Below, piece by piece: positions 45,221 to 56,389 of a stretch of 64,000 nt of DNA (positions are counted from its first letter, which is position 1; every line of letters begins with the position of its first letter). Under the pieces are notes generated by a model that ran no database searches, had not been told where the DNA came from, and worked only from the letters and a program-made list of their open reading frames with translations. The translations under genes were made by a program, and so were the position numbers. Source of the stretch: Haliclystus octoradiatus (taxonomy: Eukaryota > Cnidaria > Staurozoa > Stauromedusae > Haliclystidae); NCBI GenBank assembly GCA_916610825.1, contig OU744448.1, positions 19,137,032-19,201,031 on the forward strand, in the 5' to 3' direction.

Positions 45221-47260
45221 CTATTTGACCATATTTATTGAGGAGTGAAGCCCCAGGGAAGGAAAACGTTCGCGGTCAGTGTAAACGCGAGGAAGTGTAT
45301 ATAGATTTGTAGGTGTGTTGTATGGTGCATTTGAATGTTTGAACAAAGATTCCAAGATACTTCCATAAAATCCTTGAGCTGATACTTTTTCGTTAACCTT
45401 TACTGCTTGAATTCTGTTGGTGAGATAAGAATTTACCCAAGATAGGGAATTAGCGGATAGTCCAAAAAGTTTAAGTTTGTTCAATAGTATATTATGCTGT
45501 ACACTATCAAAAGCTTTTGATAGATCTAATAAAATCAGTAGAGATAGTTCACGTTGTTCCATTGTATTGAAGATCATTTCTGTTATATTTAACAATGCGG
45601 CGACGGTAGAGCGACCAAACTGAAATCCATGTTGATATTTAGTAAGTGGAGGCGAGATGTGTGGGTAGAACTGAAAGTAGACTACTCTCTCTAAAATTTT
45701 TGATAGCAATGAAAGAAGAGCCAAAGGGCGATGTTGATCTGGTGTTGTTGCAGAAGATGATTTAGGGATTGGATATACAAATGGTATATTTAAAAGCTGA
45801 TGGAAAGATAGAGAGATTGAGAGATAAATTTACTAGGCTTGTCAGTGGTTTAGCAATGGCAGGCAGAGCTGCTTTGATAACATACCCATTTAGTCCATCG
45901 TTACCAGGTGCCTTCCAATTGGGCAGCATATCAACAGATTTTATAATATCAATATCGGTAGCAGTAGAAAAATTGAATTCCTCATTACATTGTTCAATGT
46001 TATCATAATTAGGTGTAGTATGAGTTGTTTTCTTGATGTTTGATCCGACGTTACTGAAAAATTTATTAATGTTGTTTAATTCTTGATATGTTGTTGCAGT
46101 ACCCTGAGAATTCTGCTTTCTTGTCAGTCTTTTTATTTGATTCCATATTTGATTCACATTGCTACTGCATTCTGAAAATGTATGTCTATTATAGTCTATC
46201 TTTGCTTGCCTTAATTTATAGTTATAGTTTGATTTCTCATATCTTTATATTTTTTCCAGTCTTGTGTTAGCTGATATTTCATTGCAATTACCTCAATTTA
46301 TTCCTTTGTTTCAAATCAGTTCGTAATTCAATATTTACCCAAGGTGCATGATTTGGATGTAATGAAATCTTCTTCAAAGGCGCATGTTTGATCAATGTTT
46401 GATGCAAACTGTTTTGTAGCAACTCGGCTGCTTTGTCTATATTTTTATTGTCTATAGCAGAATAAAAATTGTTCAAGTCTACCTTCATGAGATCTTCACA
46501 AAAGGCAAGTTTGTCAAAGTCCTTGTATGATCTAATGGTTTTTATTGTGGTTTTAGTTTTATCAATTTCACTTAAAGATATAGTTGTAACTATTCCGAGA
46601 TGATCTGAATTGCATAATGGCATCGGAATGCATGGACCAACGTGGTTACTAATTGATGGTGATGATAATAAATAGTCAATACAAGTTTCTGTCAGTTCAG
46701 TTACTCTTGTTGGGTCTTTATTGTGTGAATGTAAATCAAATTGCGATATTATATCTAATAAAAGAGTTTTGGATAATGATTTTTTGTAATAGTCGATGTT
46801 AAAATCGCCAGCAATAATATAGTTGTAACTCTTCTCTGTCAATTTTTCCAAAGTTGTTCTTAAATGATTAATGCTTGCATGTAGTTGCTATTTCTAGCAT
46901 TGTAACAATTTACAATGTACAAGGTGTGGCTATTAGATGTTTTTATTTTCACTGTTAATTGTTCGTAGTCCATACCAGATGATTGCTTTGTCATTGATTC
47001 ATCGACTGTTATATTTAAATTATTTCTGTAGTAGATCGCAGTTCCACCATGTATGCCATCTCTGTCATTTCTTAATATGTTATATCCAGGTATTACATAA
47101 TCTATGGACTCGGGTTGTAGCCATGTTTCTTGTGATAGGATGATATCAACTTTATTTTCAAATAAGTATGTGTGTTATTCTATTAATCGTTCATTGGTTA
47201 GGCACTGTACATTGATTGATGTGAGGTTTAAACTTTTGGATGACAGTGATGTATGTTGAT
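45221..47260 (-). pseudogene. LINE-B copy 1 ORF2: EEP endonuclease and partial RT
   Basis: The upstream end (47260-46860) gives QCLTNERLIE, SQETWLQPESIDYV and GGTAIYYRN in shifting frames. 46851-46288 is open with YIIAGDFNIDYYKKS and CNSDHLGIVTTIS. 46157-45762 carries the pre-RT region and WKAPGNDGLNGYVIKAALP. 45724-45221 carries LSKILERVVYFQF, HGFQFGRSTVAALLNI and LILLDLSKAFDSVQHNILL (RT motif A). The sequence then runs out at VNEKVSAQGFYG without the G-V-P-Q-G or F-A-D-D motifs. A deletion of the RT core relative to copy 2 explains this. Confidence 0.82.
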
Positions 47261-47273
47261 CAATTGTCTCCAG

Positions 47274-48238
47274 TCAATCTTGAGTAGATATTCGCTTAAA
47301 TGATTTTATTTGAACCATAGAAAAATCTCTGATTACCCAGCGATCTGTTGGGATTTGTATGTCATCATTTCTGATTCTACATTCAGATCGCAGTTTACTC
47401 ATTATCTTTTGCTCATCTATCGTATAATCTGGAGATACATAAACATTATAAAGGCAAGTATCCTTCAAGTATTTAGAATGTTTTAACAATTTTATTTTGT
47501 CGTTAAAATTTTCCAGTTTTACAAGTAGGGGTCGGGGTTTGCTACTGCCAGTCTCATTTCCTAATCGTTTGCAGGACTCTATTTCTATTTCGATGCCAAG
47601 GGTATTTTCAGCAATTTCTTGAATCAAATGCTGGTCGCTGTCTAATTCATGATCAGGTTCGAGTCCACGGAATATTACATTAAGCTTTCGCTTTCCTCTT
47701 TCAGTGATATTTCTCACCGCCTTTTCATGTAGCTTTTGCTGTGTTTGTATTTTTATTACATCTACATAGCTTTTTGTGTTCGATTGTTTAATAATATTTT
47801 CATCGTCAATTTCATCAGTTGATCTAGTTTTTGTGAAATTACTTCTGTGGCGGACTGTGTGGTATTCATACTTTTAATGATCGCATTTTCGTTAAACTGC
47901 TTGGATTTTTCGTTGCACATCTTACATATTGTTTTTACAGTAGGAAAATTCACAAACAAACTCAATTGTTCCATTGTAATAGGTACCCCATTGTCCTGAA
48001 CAAAGCAATCAAGATGAATTGCTTGTTTGCAGTCATGACAACGGAGGTCATGACAACGAAATTCAGAAACCTCTCTTGCAAAATTCGAGCATGTTTGCAA
48101 ATTCAAAATGGCGCTTTGTAATTCTGATATAGCCTCATATTCCATCACGGCCCTCATTTCCACGTGGCTCTCCAGTGAGGGCCTAATAAAATTTAAGGTT
48201 AAAAAGCGTGCCAGAAACCAAAAATATGGTGTGCCCAA
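47274..48238 (-). pseudogene. LINE-B copy 1 ORF1: PHD-like finger plus RRM-type nucleic-acid binding
   Basis: 48238-47762 includes FRCHDLRCHDCKQAIHLDCF and VKTICKMCNE, a PHD/zinc-finger pattern, followed by a coiled segment. 47717-47274 includes RGKRKLNVIFRGLEPDHE, IESCKRLGN and RPLLVKLENFNDKIKLL, then YVSPDYTIDEQKI, an L1/CR1 ORF1-like RRM and C-terminal region. A PHD finger before an RRM is known for ORF1 proteins of CR1/Jockey-type LINEs. The first ~35 residues are encoded by a dispersed repeat (48131-48259), so the true start may be MEYEAISEL. A frame break separates the two parts. Confidence 0.72.
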
Positions 48239-48259
48239 TCACAGCGCACCTTGGTGTCA
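48131..48259 (-). repeat. ~130-bp dispersed repeat with GGCCCTCA hairpin, copy 1
   Basis: Shares TTCCATCACGGCCCTCATTT, AGTGAGGGCCTAATAAA, TTTAAGGTTAAAAA and TGTGCCCAATCACAGCGCAC with 51125-51249 in the opposite orientation. GGCCCTCA and TGAGGGCC can pair around an ~18-base loop. It overlaps the 5' end of LINE-B. Confidence 0.75.
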
Positions 48260-48264
48260 TGTGA

Positions 48265-48590
48265 GTTACAGCCAGGTGTTGGTTGGTGTGTGTGTATGTG
48301 TTTTTTTTATTTGAATTCGTTACCAAAATGAGCATTTGCAGCTCGTTTTACATTATTGATACGATTATAAAGTAAGAATAATAACAATAAGTAATAATAT
48401 TTACAACAGCAAACTATAGTAATATTAGTAATATCAATAGTGAATATAATGATCAAAACATTGAAGAAGAAAAATGAAGAATTTATATATAATAGTGGAA
48501 ATAGTAAAAATAAGTATAATAATAATATAATAATGTCAATAATAATAAAGTTGATTTTTCTTTTTAATTAATCGCGTATGTTAGTTGCTT
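48265..48590. other. AT-rich junction between LINE-B and LINE-C
   Basis: Includes a run of TAATAATA-like low-complexity sequence near 48370-48555. No gene. Possibly the 3' tail of LINE-C on the minus strand. Confidence 0.4.
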
Positions 48591-50380
48591 GAGTATTTTT
48601 TAACGGCTGCTAATATTCATCAGGTGGCACCTTCTTTTCCATCCCAAAGCTGTGACGTATTCTGATAATGTTCTTTTAAAAGTTTGAATACTATGTTTCA
48701 GTATTGTATGTGGTATAAATTGCCATAGCCTTGTCCCAACTGCCACAAATGACCATCTGAGTGAGGCTGTATGACATTGAGGTGAGACAAGGTTTTTTGG
48801 ATGTTCGGATGATGTATATTTGGTAATAGATATTTTGAAGAGGCTGAATATCAAGTTTGGAGTTTCGGTTTTGAGTGTTTTGTGGATTATTGTGGCTAGC
48901 TGGACTATTCTTCTAATATGAAGGCTTTGAAGGAGGTGATCTTTGCCATGATTGTTGTAGTAAGGAGTAAGTTGAGTGATGGATTTTTTTTGCATGCGTT
49001 CAAGTTTTAAGTTATCGCTTTCATTGATGCCGAGAATTAATAGACTGCAGTTTTCAAGGTGAGGACGGATGTATGATGAATATAGTGTGGTGGCAAGCTG
49101 TGGTTTTAGTGATCGTTTGATTTGCTTTGTTTTGGTAGAGACATATGTTGACCTTGCGGATTCAGTTTTTGAGATGTTCTTTCATGGTTAATTTACTGTC
49201 GATGTGGGCTCCACGTATCTTGATATTTTCTAACAAGGGTAATGCAGTTGTTTCAATTGTGATGTAGTCGTTAGTTGGATCTGTTTTGTTGGTGATAATA
49301 ATACATTGAGTTTTTGATGGATTTAACTGTAGGCTGTTTACTTTGAACCACTGATATACTTTCTCTAGGTCTTGATTTATTTTATGAATAGCTGTGTGTT
49401 TATTTTTGGTTGAAAGGTAGAAGGTGGTGTCATCAGCGTATCGAATTATAGAAGCGTTTATTGTAACGAAAGAAAAATCAGCTACGTAGATGTTGAATAG
49501 TAGCGGAGAAAGTATCGAACCTTGAGGAACTCCACGATGGCAAGGAGAGGGGCTCGATAGCTCATTTTGTATTATAACGGATTGAGTCCTTCCACTCAAG
49601 TAACTTGTTAATAGTTTGCAGCTTGCAAAATCGAGTCCGTATGCTTTCAGCTTTTCTATCAGCAATGAATGGTCTACCATATCGTAGGCTTTTGAAAGGT
49701 CAAGTGATACGATTACAGAACTTTTCTTATCATCGATTGATGCTCTGCAGTCTTGGGTTAATTTCAGTAGGGCTGTTTCAGTGCCATTGCCCTGAATAAA
49801 TCCGAATATATCGGAAGGAAAGAGTTGAGTGAAATGTGAGTTTAGTTGGCTTGTTAAGATTTTGTTCAAATACTTTGGAAATGTGGGTGAGGATAGATAT
49901 TGGTCTGTAATTTTCTTTTCTTGTTGGGTCGTTTTTCTTGTGAATTGGTGTGATTATGCCATGTTTCCATTGTTTTGGTATTTCGTTGATAGTTATGAAA
50001 TGATTGAAGAGATCTGTGAGAGGAGATGTAATACTTGGTAAAATTTGTTTCATGAAACGTACAGATATGTTGTCAGCTCCTGTTGCTTTGTTGTTGTCTA
50101 TGCTGCTGATGATTGCGTATATTTCGTCATCTGTGGTGTAGTAAAAAGTAAATGATTTGCATGCAAGGTCGAGGATAGATGGAATACTGGGGTGGTTTTT
50201 AAGTTCGTTTGCAGTCCAATTCGGAGGAGGTGGGACGCAGGTTGTAATTGATTACTAATTATTTCTGCTTTTGCTTTCGAAGATGTAATAAGGCAATTGT
50301 CGGCCCATCGAAGAACAATACAACAACGTGTGAACAGAAATTGAAATTTGCTGAATTCAGCTATTTTGAATAACATTTTG
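48591..50380 (-). pseudogene. LINE-C: 5'-truncated non-LTR element, RT region
   Basis: Minus strand. 50376-50098 is pre-RT in broken frames. 50053-49850 gives WKHGIITPIHKKNDPTRKEN and YRPISILTHISKVFEQ. 49869-49162 is open with VSLDLSKAYDMVDHSLL (motif A), CHRGVPQGSILSPLLFNIYV (motif B), ASIIRYADDTTFYLS (motif C) and NSLQLNPSKTQCI. 48995-48600 carries the C-terminus (HIRRIVQLATIIHKTL, SFVAVGTRLWQFIP). No endonuclease is present. It differs clearly from LINE-B (YADD, different 3' end). Confidence 0.85.
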
Positions 50381-51118
50381 TAAACAAACTGTCGAAGAAA
50401 ACTAAAAACGTCAAGTTTACGGTATTATTTTGGATCAAATTGGAGAAACAGAATTATAGATAATACATTACATTATCTCGAAGGATTGTATGAACATTAT
50501 GAAGGCCTTTTATTGGCGTAGAATACAAAATAAAAGGAGAAAACATCATGTTTTGACGGAGCGATCGCCATCGTTGGAAAATTGTAAGCATTTCCGTCGT
50601 TTTGAATCATGATTTAAATAATCAAAATCAAAGAAATATTCAAAATTACAGATTAACTCTCCAACATACAGCATTACTCTGATTCAAAGTTCCATTTCTT
50701 CGTAAATATATAATTAGAAATTGACAATATGATAGAATAAACGATTGTAGGAGATTAAATAACGACACAATCCATATAATGTCAATACTCTTTATTATGA
50801 TAATGGTAGGCTGTGTCTGCTGTGCTGACATTACAGGGAGAGATGCTAAGGGCTACTATATGGCCGTTAGTCAGAGCTCTTTGATACAACAGACACGACC
50901 GTACAGTAATACAAAAAGAGGTAAAGAGGACGTTTACGTGATACAGTTTACACACATATAGATTTACAGGAAAAGATTAACAGTAGACAAATATGCGATG
51001 ATTTGAATACAATATAAAACCACTACACGATCGAAATATAAACTTTGAAAATGATTCAAGCAAGCTTGTTTACATTTTTAGTGTTTTATTCACCAACCAG
51101 TGCTCGATAAAACTTCAC
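50381..51118. other. Unannotated stretch
   Basis: AT-rich. A 60-codon plus-strand frame (50779-50961) starts with a hydrophobic segment (LFIMIMVGCVCCADI) but has no recognisable relative and no splice context, so I leave it uncalled. Confidence 0.4.
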
Positions 51119-51124
51119 GTGATA

Positions 51125-51249
51125 CAAAGGTGCGCTGTGATTGGGCACACCATATTTTTGATTTCTGGCACACTTTTTAACCTTAAATCTTTATTAGGCC
51201 CTCACTGGAGCGCCGCGCGGAAATGAGGGCCGTGATGGAATGAGGCTAA
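51125..51249 (+). repeat. ~130-bp dispersed repeat with GGCCCTCA hairpin, copy 2
   Basis: Inverted relative to 48131-48259. The loop here reads CTGGAGCGCCGCGCGGAAA where copy 1 has an ACGTGG core. The arms GGCCCTCA/TGAGGGCC are conserved. Confidence 0.75.
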
Positions 51250-52191
51250 TTCCGATACAAGCGGATAGGTACAACCAGAGTCATCTATTTACAAGAGTTA
51301 GGACACGCTTTCATGTGCCGCTATCGTCTCCTATTGGACAGATGCCATTCACGTGATTTTTTGGACGCCATTTTCGTACTTTCGGTACCAGGGTTCTTGT
51401 TCTTTTGGCACCAGGTTTTCTGTTTAAGCGAAGTGTGCGTAAAAATACAACTTTTATCAGTGAAAACAAATATAGGCTATCGAATTATTAATTGTTGTGT
51501 TAATAGACGAAATAGTAATCGAAATAAAATATTGTTTACTATTCCAACTGGGCACAAGAACGAGAAATAAGTTGTCTTTGATTGCAAAGAATAAGCGTAA
51601 GAGAGTAAGAGATGTAGTCCATACTCCACAAACTCCTTGTCCATTTAGCAATTCCAATAGCATTGATCTGATTTACTCTCGAGCAACATGCTGATGAGAT
51701 CGATAACAAAGTAATAAAGCATACATTCAAGTAAATTTTTATTCTTATTTTGAGAGTCCAGCAAATATATATGGAGAAAGACAACTAATAAATGGTTATA
51801 TTACTCTTGCTAAACGATCGCAAACCATTTCACACAGTTTCAAAATGGCTGAAAAAACACAACTTTCTCTTGCACATGCGCACTGCTGTTAAAAACGTGC
51901 TCGGGTCCAGGCCAAAAAACAAAAATGGCATGAATGTCTCAACTCTTGTAAATAGATGGCTCTGGGTACAATACGTCTCCCTTCTCTCTCCCGCTTTTAA
52001 TTAAAGCAACGCATGCGTATTATGAACGATACGTAACTTTTCAAAACATTATTGAACCATAAATAGTGATAATAGATGAATTTTATCTACTACGATACCA
52101 GGAGTCGAGCCTGGATACGCCGCACGCTTGACCGATGGAAAGTTAAGAGACAAAAACGTTATTTAAACACGACCGGTCGTACCACGTGACT
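51250..52191. other. Unannotated stretch with a tRNA T-arm-like hairpin
   Basis: No coding similarity. On the minus strand near 52089-52105, CCAGG-CTCGACT-CCTGG resembles a tRNA T-arm/B-box, but no A-box or cloverleaf could be built. It may be a decayed SINE. TACCCTAACCCTAACAC at 52191-52207 is only two telomere-like units. Confidence 0.4.
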
Positions 52192-52729
52192 TTACCCTAA
52201 CCCTAACACACTAATGGGTTTCGAGCCTCGGTCGTGATGGCTGACCGTGATATAATCTCGAGTCTCGTGATGATCTGCCGTGAAGTACTGTCGAGCCGTG
52301 ATAGTTTGGATAGAGCGACGTGTTGTATACCTATCTGCTTGTAATTCTGATTCTCGTATTTCATCAGATGATTCATTAATTGTGGAACTACTGCCGGCTT
52401 CTGCCCTATCAAGATTGAAGTTTTCTTTAGTCCAAGTTATTATTACCTTACCTGTGGAGTTTTGGATCTCATAGCAAATGTATTTTGTTTTGAATTGTTT
52501 GTCTTCGTATATTTGTACAATGTCGGTATTTGAACTTTTTTGTTGCTGCTTTGTCGTAAAGTTCTTATTTCTGTAATACGGGAGTATACTAGTTCTCCAA
52601 GTTTCAGTTGATGTTGTATAAAAACATACGCTCGATATGTTTTCCATCTCTGCGGTATTTAGTTTGAAGGTTTCCTATAGTGATACCATCAATTCCCAAA
52701 TCAGTTTCGGTGGATGAATTTACAGACAT
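52192..52729 (-). pseudogene. Unknown frameshifted ORF
   Basis: Minus strand: a start MSVNSSTETDLGIDGITIGN at 52729 shifts near 52650 into an open frame of ~150 codons (ILPYYRNKNFTTKQQQKSSN, YICYEIQNSTGKVIITWTKE). Polar and Ser/Thr/Gln-rich, with no domain that I recognise. It could be part of a retroelement ORF1 or a chance frame. Confidence 0.25.
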
Positions 52730-53045
52730 TTTGAACTACTGAACTATTTCGGTGACTTTTTAGAGTACTATTAATCAGTGTACTTCAATTTATTATAGAT
52801 CAAATAAGTATATAAGCCATATGTTAATAATATAGAGATTGGTATATCAAATAGCAATTCTAAGCAGAAAAAGGCACATCCGTCCGTAGCAAAATCATAA
52901 AGCATAAAATCATAGATAGAGCATTCCGGTACATTATGGTGTCTAACTCGTCTTGGTTTCGGACTCAATGTAGCTCCAATGATCATGTCTACAATATTAC
53001 GAAAAGTCTTGTCGATAGACTCTACAATTAATAAAGCTGAGAAAC
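52730..53045. other. Unannotated stretch before Gypsy-4 resumes
   Basis: A 93-codon minus-strand frame (52771-53052) has a hydrophobic C-terminal segment (FCLELLFDIPISILLTYGLY) but no known motif. Not called as a gene. Confidence 0.3.
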
Positions 53046-54052
53046 CGAGCAATTCACACAGACCCTATTCTTTCGTGAATGAATCGCGGTCTGTAACGCA
53101 GGCTAGGTATTCACGCGACAACTCAAATGGTGAAAAATGTTACTAGTTCATGTGATCGTTGTCAGTCGATTTATCCTGGCTCGATTACTTGGAAAGAAGG
53201 ACATTTGAACGTTGATAAAAATTGGCAACGTGTTAGTATTGACGTTACAATATACGAAGGAGAAAAGTTTTTAACGTTAGTTGATTGTGGCAATTCTCGG
53301 TTCGCTATATGGCGTCGAATATTAAATGAAAGTGATTCACAACTAATCGCACAGCTTTTATTAATATTTTCCGAACGTGGTGCACCAAATGAGATACTTT
53401 TGGATAATTTATAGTTCGTTTAAATCAAATGCTTTCACATTTTTTATAAAGAATGGAATATCACGTTAACTCCTTGCACTGCTTATAGGCCGAGTGGAAA
53501 TGCTATAGTTGAGAGAAATCATCGCACAATAAAATCGCTTGCCAGTAGAACAACAAGAGGAATATTAGACTCAGTATATTGGTACAATCATACACCTACT
53601 ACTAAAAATACTAGAAGTCCAGCATCGCAAGCGTACACTTATAAAAGTCGTCTGAAAATAATTCCGATTGTGGTTAAAGTAAATACATTTATTGAAAGTT
53701 TTAAAGTAGACGATTTGGTGTGGGTAAAACCTGATATGAAAGTACGTTGTAATCGTCAATGGAAACCAGGTACTGTTGTTGCTCAGTTAACAGCTAACAA
53801 AGTAGATGTAAATTAAATGGAACTATTACTCCACATCACGTGGCCCATTTGAGAAAACGATTACTAACTTTATCAGATATTATTGATGTAGAAACAGATA
53901 TTGTTGAAGGACCGGATGACGAATACTTAAGTGAAGATAGTTCTTCAGATGAAGATTTAGACTGTAATAGTCAAGGTGAAACAAATGAACTACAACGACC
54001 GCAAAGATTCCGAAATCAGCCTCGATGGCTGAATGATTTTGTTCAATGGTAG
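53046..54052 (+). pseudogene. pol: Gypsy-4 integrase and C-terminal tail, broken
   Basis: VTSSCDRCQSIYPGSITWKE supplies the CxxC of the zinc region (53145-53200). The core follows: D in VSIDVTIYEGEKF, D in ILLDN (stop right after, 53414), then YRPSGNAIVERNHRTIKSL with the catalytic Glu (53489-53540). Next come YNHTPTTKNTRSPASQAYTY and FKVDDLVWVKPDMKVRCNRQ. A stop at 53814 precedes the tail 53840-54052 (VAHLRKRLLTLSD, acidic, then QRPQRFRNQPRWLNDFV). Only the N-terminal zinc ligands are unclear. Confidence 0.85.
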
Positions 54053-54122
54053 ATTATTATCGTATATTGATATTATATAGCATCAAATAATTAATAATAG
54101 AGATTTATAAATCTCAGGGGCA

Positions 54123-54373
54123 TGTATGATTATTATGTAAAATAGTTATAAGCCTTATTACGTAGTTTAGTATATGTGCTAATTGAAAGCAGATGTATGC
54201 TTTGACAGTATTTTGTGTCCCGCTGATAACTGCTACATTGAAACATTGTATCCGCTTTCATTTTCAGTGCTCATGTGATCTCGAGAAGAGATGTATTAAA
54301 GTTTTAGTAAAGTTGTTTTTGTGACACTCGATCACGTGTGTTTTCATTCGTATACAGTTTATTATATCTTATA
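54123..54373 (+). repeat. Gypsy-4 3' LTR
   Basis: 251 bp, preceded by the polypurine-like CTCAGGGGCA and followed by TSD TATTG. Ends in CTTATA like the 5' copy. Confidence 0.88.
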
Positions 54374-56381
54374 TATTGAAGGTTGGCGAAATGAAATGGT
54401 TATGCAAGATGGACCAGAAATGATAATCTCATTAACAAAATTAAAAATCAATACATAAGAACAAAGGGTCCAAATCAGAAATAAAAAATAGAAGAGGTTT
54501 GTTTTTAACAAGCATCCTAAGCAAGATATACGAAAAAGTTAATAATGGAAAAAACAAGGGAAGACGTTGAATTTACCTGTTATCAAAACGGAGGAAGAAG
54601 AAATCGATCGATGAAAGATAATTGGTTAGCTCTGATGATGATACTATATAACAGCAAAAGAATGAACAAGAATACAGATATAGTATTTGCAGATGCAGAA
54701 AAGTGTTTTGATAGGCTGTGGCTGGAAGACTGCCTAGTAGACCTTCATGGTGCTGGTATGCGGGCAAGAAAGGTTACTACTATTAAGAATCTCAATCGGG
54801 AAGCAAATATCATCATCCGCATATCGCACGGACCAACGTCTAACATAAAATTGCAGGAGCTCGTTGAACAAGGCACTGTATATGGTCCACAACTGTGTTG
54901 TGTTAGTACTGATAGAATAAACAGTATCGGCCTTACTTCCAGTACAATGGTATCTCCTAGTTTCTCAATCAATGCACTAATCTAATTGGATGATATTGAT
55001 GCTGCAGGTACAAAGCTAATGATAGAAAATGTTGGAGTAAATTTGTGATTAATGGAGGAAAAAAAAAATTCACCTTCAATATTGATGAGACAAAGTGTAT
55101 AATAGTAAAAACGGGAAGGAAAAAAGAGGAAAATGCAGATATACAGGAAACAAGAGGAACAGTAAGTCGAGCATTTGAGTACAAGTACCTTGGTAATTGG
55201 TTAACTAGCAATGGAATACCAGAAAAGCAAATAGAACAGATTGAATTCAGTATTTAATGGAATTATAAAAGAAAAGAATAGGAAACGAAAGAAGTCTTGG
55301 AAAGTATAGCACAAATGAGCAATTAATCATATACGAAAAACAGTAATTCCGACTATTATATTTAACCTGGATGTGTGGAATTTGAGAAAATATGACATTA
55401 AGAGATTGGAGGGGGTGCGGGAAGAGCATTAAGAAGGATTTTAACATTAAAATATAGCACATCTTATTGCGGCATTCTCAAAGAAATTGAGATGCATATC
55501 ACTTACCAACGTTTGATATTATTCCACACGTTGAAAACATCAGACGAGGAAAGACTAGGGACACAGATTCTGAAAGAACAAATTAAAGCAGATAGAGAGG
55601 ACAGTTGGTAAGGTGAAACAAAGCGAATAGCAAAAGAATTTGGAGTTAACGAAGCATGCCCAAATCAGATAATAAGCAAGAATGGAAAACAATTGTCAAG
55701 GAGAAGATCCAGGAAAATGAGGAAAGAGTTAGTATAGAGATGGAGGCAAAGATGAAAAATTACGACGCCAGAAGGAACAGCAGTACCAAATGCTAGACTA
55801 TTTAAAAGCAGTTGGTGTAAGCGAGGCAAATGAGTTGTTGCACTTGCGATTGGAAATGTATTATATAGGAAACAATTTTGGGAAAAATAGGGTGTGCCAT
55901 TTGTTGGTCAAGAAGATTTAGAAGCGATAGAACACATAATCAAATGTACTGTTATAAAAAAGATGATTAATGGTACCAACGCTAGTGATGAACACATTAT
56001 AGTAATCGAGGACATTGAAAAGGCGGAACTGTTTGGCCTTCGAAAAGCAAACACGTGGTTAAAAACGTACATCAAAGTAAGAGAAACATTAACTAAAAGA
56101 AAATATCAAGTATGGTAGAAAAATAATAATAATAATAAAAAAATAAGAAATAAAAGATAAAAGATATATAAATAAATAAAAATGATGTACATAATCTAAT
56201 AATGAAAATAGATTTGGAGTATAACCATTACTTAACTAATAGATTAAATGAATATTAAATAAACTTTACAATGTATATACAAAAAGAAAATGTAAATTCG
56301 CCTTGCCACTCAGTTGATGATGTGCTTGCCATAGTAGAGCAAAATGGGCACGTGATATTACAATTACAATTACAATTACAG
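54374..56381 (+). pseudogene. LINE-D part 2: reverse transcriptase and C-terminus
   Basis: Continues from 43068. 54545-54985 is open with GGRRNRSMKDNWLALMMIL, VFADAEKCFDRLWLEDCLVD (motif A) and ELVEQGTVYGPQLC (motif B). The catalytic motif follows a stop as LDDIDAAGTKLM. The thumb is 55045-55257 (NIDETKCIIVKTGRKKEE, FEYKYLGNWLTSNGI). 55894-56118 is the C-terminus with a degraded Cys/His motif (C-P-F-V-G-Q-E-D-L...EHIIKCT). The 3' UTR ends in (TTACAA)n at about 56353-56381, the element's tail. Clade not assigned. Confidence 0.8.
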
Positions 56382-56389
56382 CAGGAAAA

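Larger units (their letters stand above)
45001..48264 (-). mobile_element. LINE-B copy 1 (CR1/Jockey-like non-LTR element), degenerate
   Basis: A minus-strand element with ORF1 (48238-47274), ORF2 (about 47260-45200) and a 3' UTR. It ends in (CTAT)n at 45001-45020. It shares the 3' motif TTTATTTAAAGACATATAAACAAC (written on the plus strand, split) with the copy at 60583. It is inserted in the RT of Gypsy-4. ORFs are interrupted, and most of the RT C-terminus is missing or rearranged. Confidence 0.85.
43064..54378 (+). mobile_element. Gypsy-4: LTR retrotransposon with 5-bp TSD, filled by later insertions
   Basis: LTRs at 43069-43320 (252 bp) and 54123-54373 (251 bp) differ at several positions and end in CTTATA, not CA. 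Target duplications TATTG lie at 43064-43068 and 54374-54378. Inside are gag, protease and the first part of RT (to ~45000). About 8 kb of other sequence follows, including LINE-B and LINE-C. The integrase returns from ~53050 to the C-terminal tail. The missing middle of pol (RT active site, RNase H) was not found, so deletion accompanied the insertions. The element sits inside LINE-D. Confidence 0.88.

Noticed and set aside
50779-50961. 60-codon ORF with a signal-peptide-like start
   Set aside because: Hydrophobic start alone is weak in AT-rich DNA; no homologous motif or gene context.
52089-52145. tRNA gene on the minus strand
   Set aside because: Only a T-arm-like hairpin (CCAGG CTCGACT CCTGG) is present; no acceptor stem, anticodon arm or A-box could be found.
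52191-52207. Telomeric repeat tract
   Set aside because: Just two CCCTAA units; common by chance.
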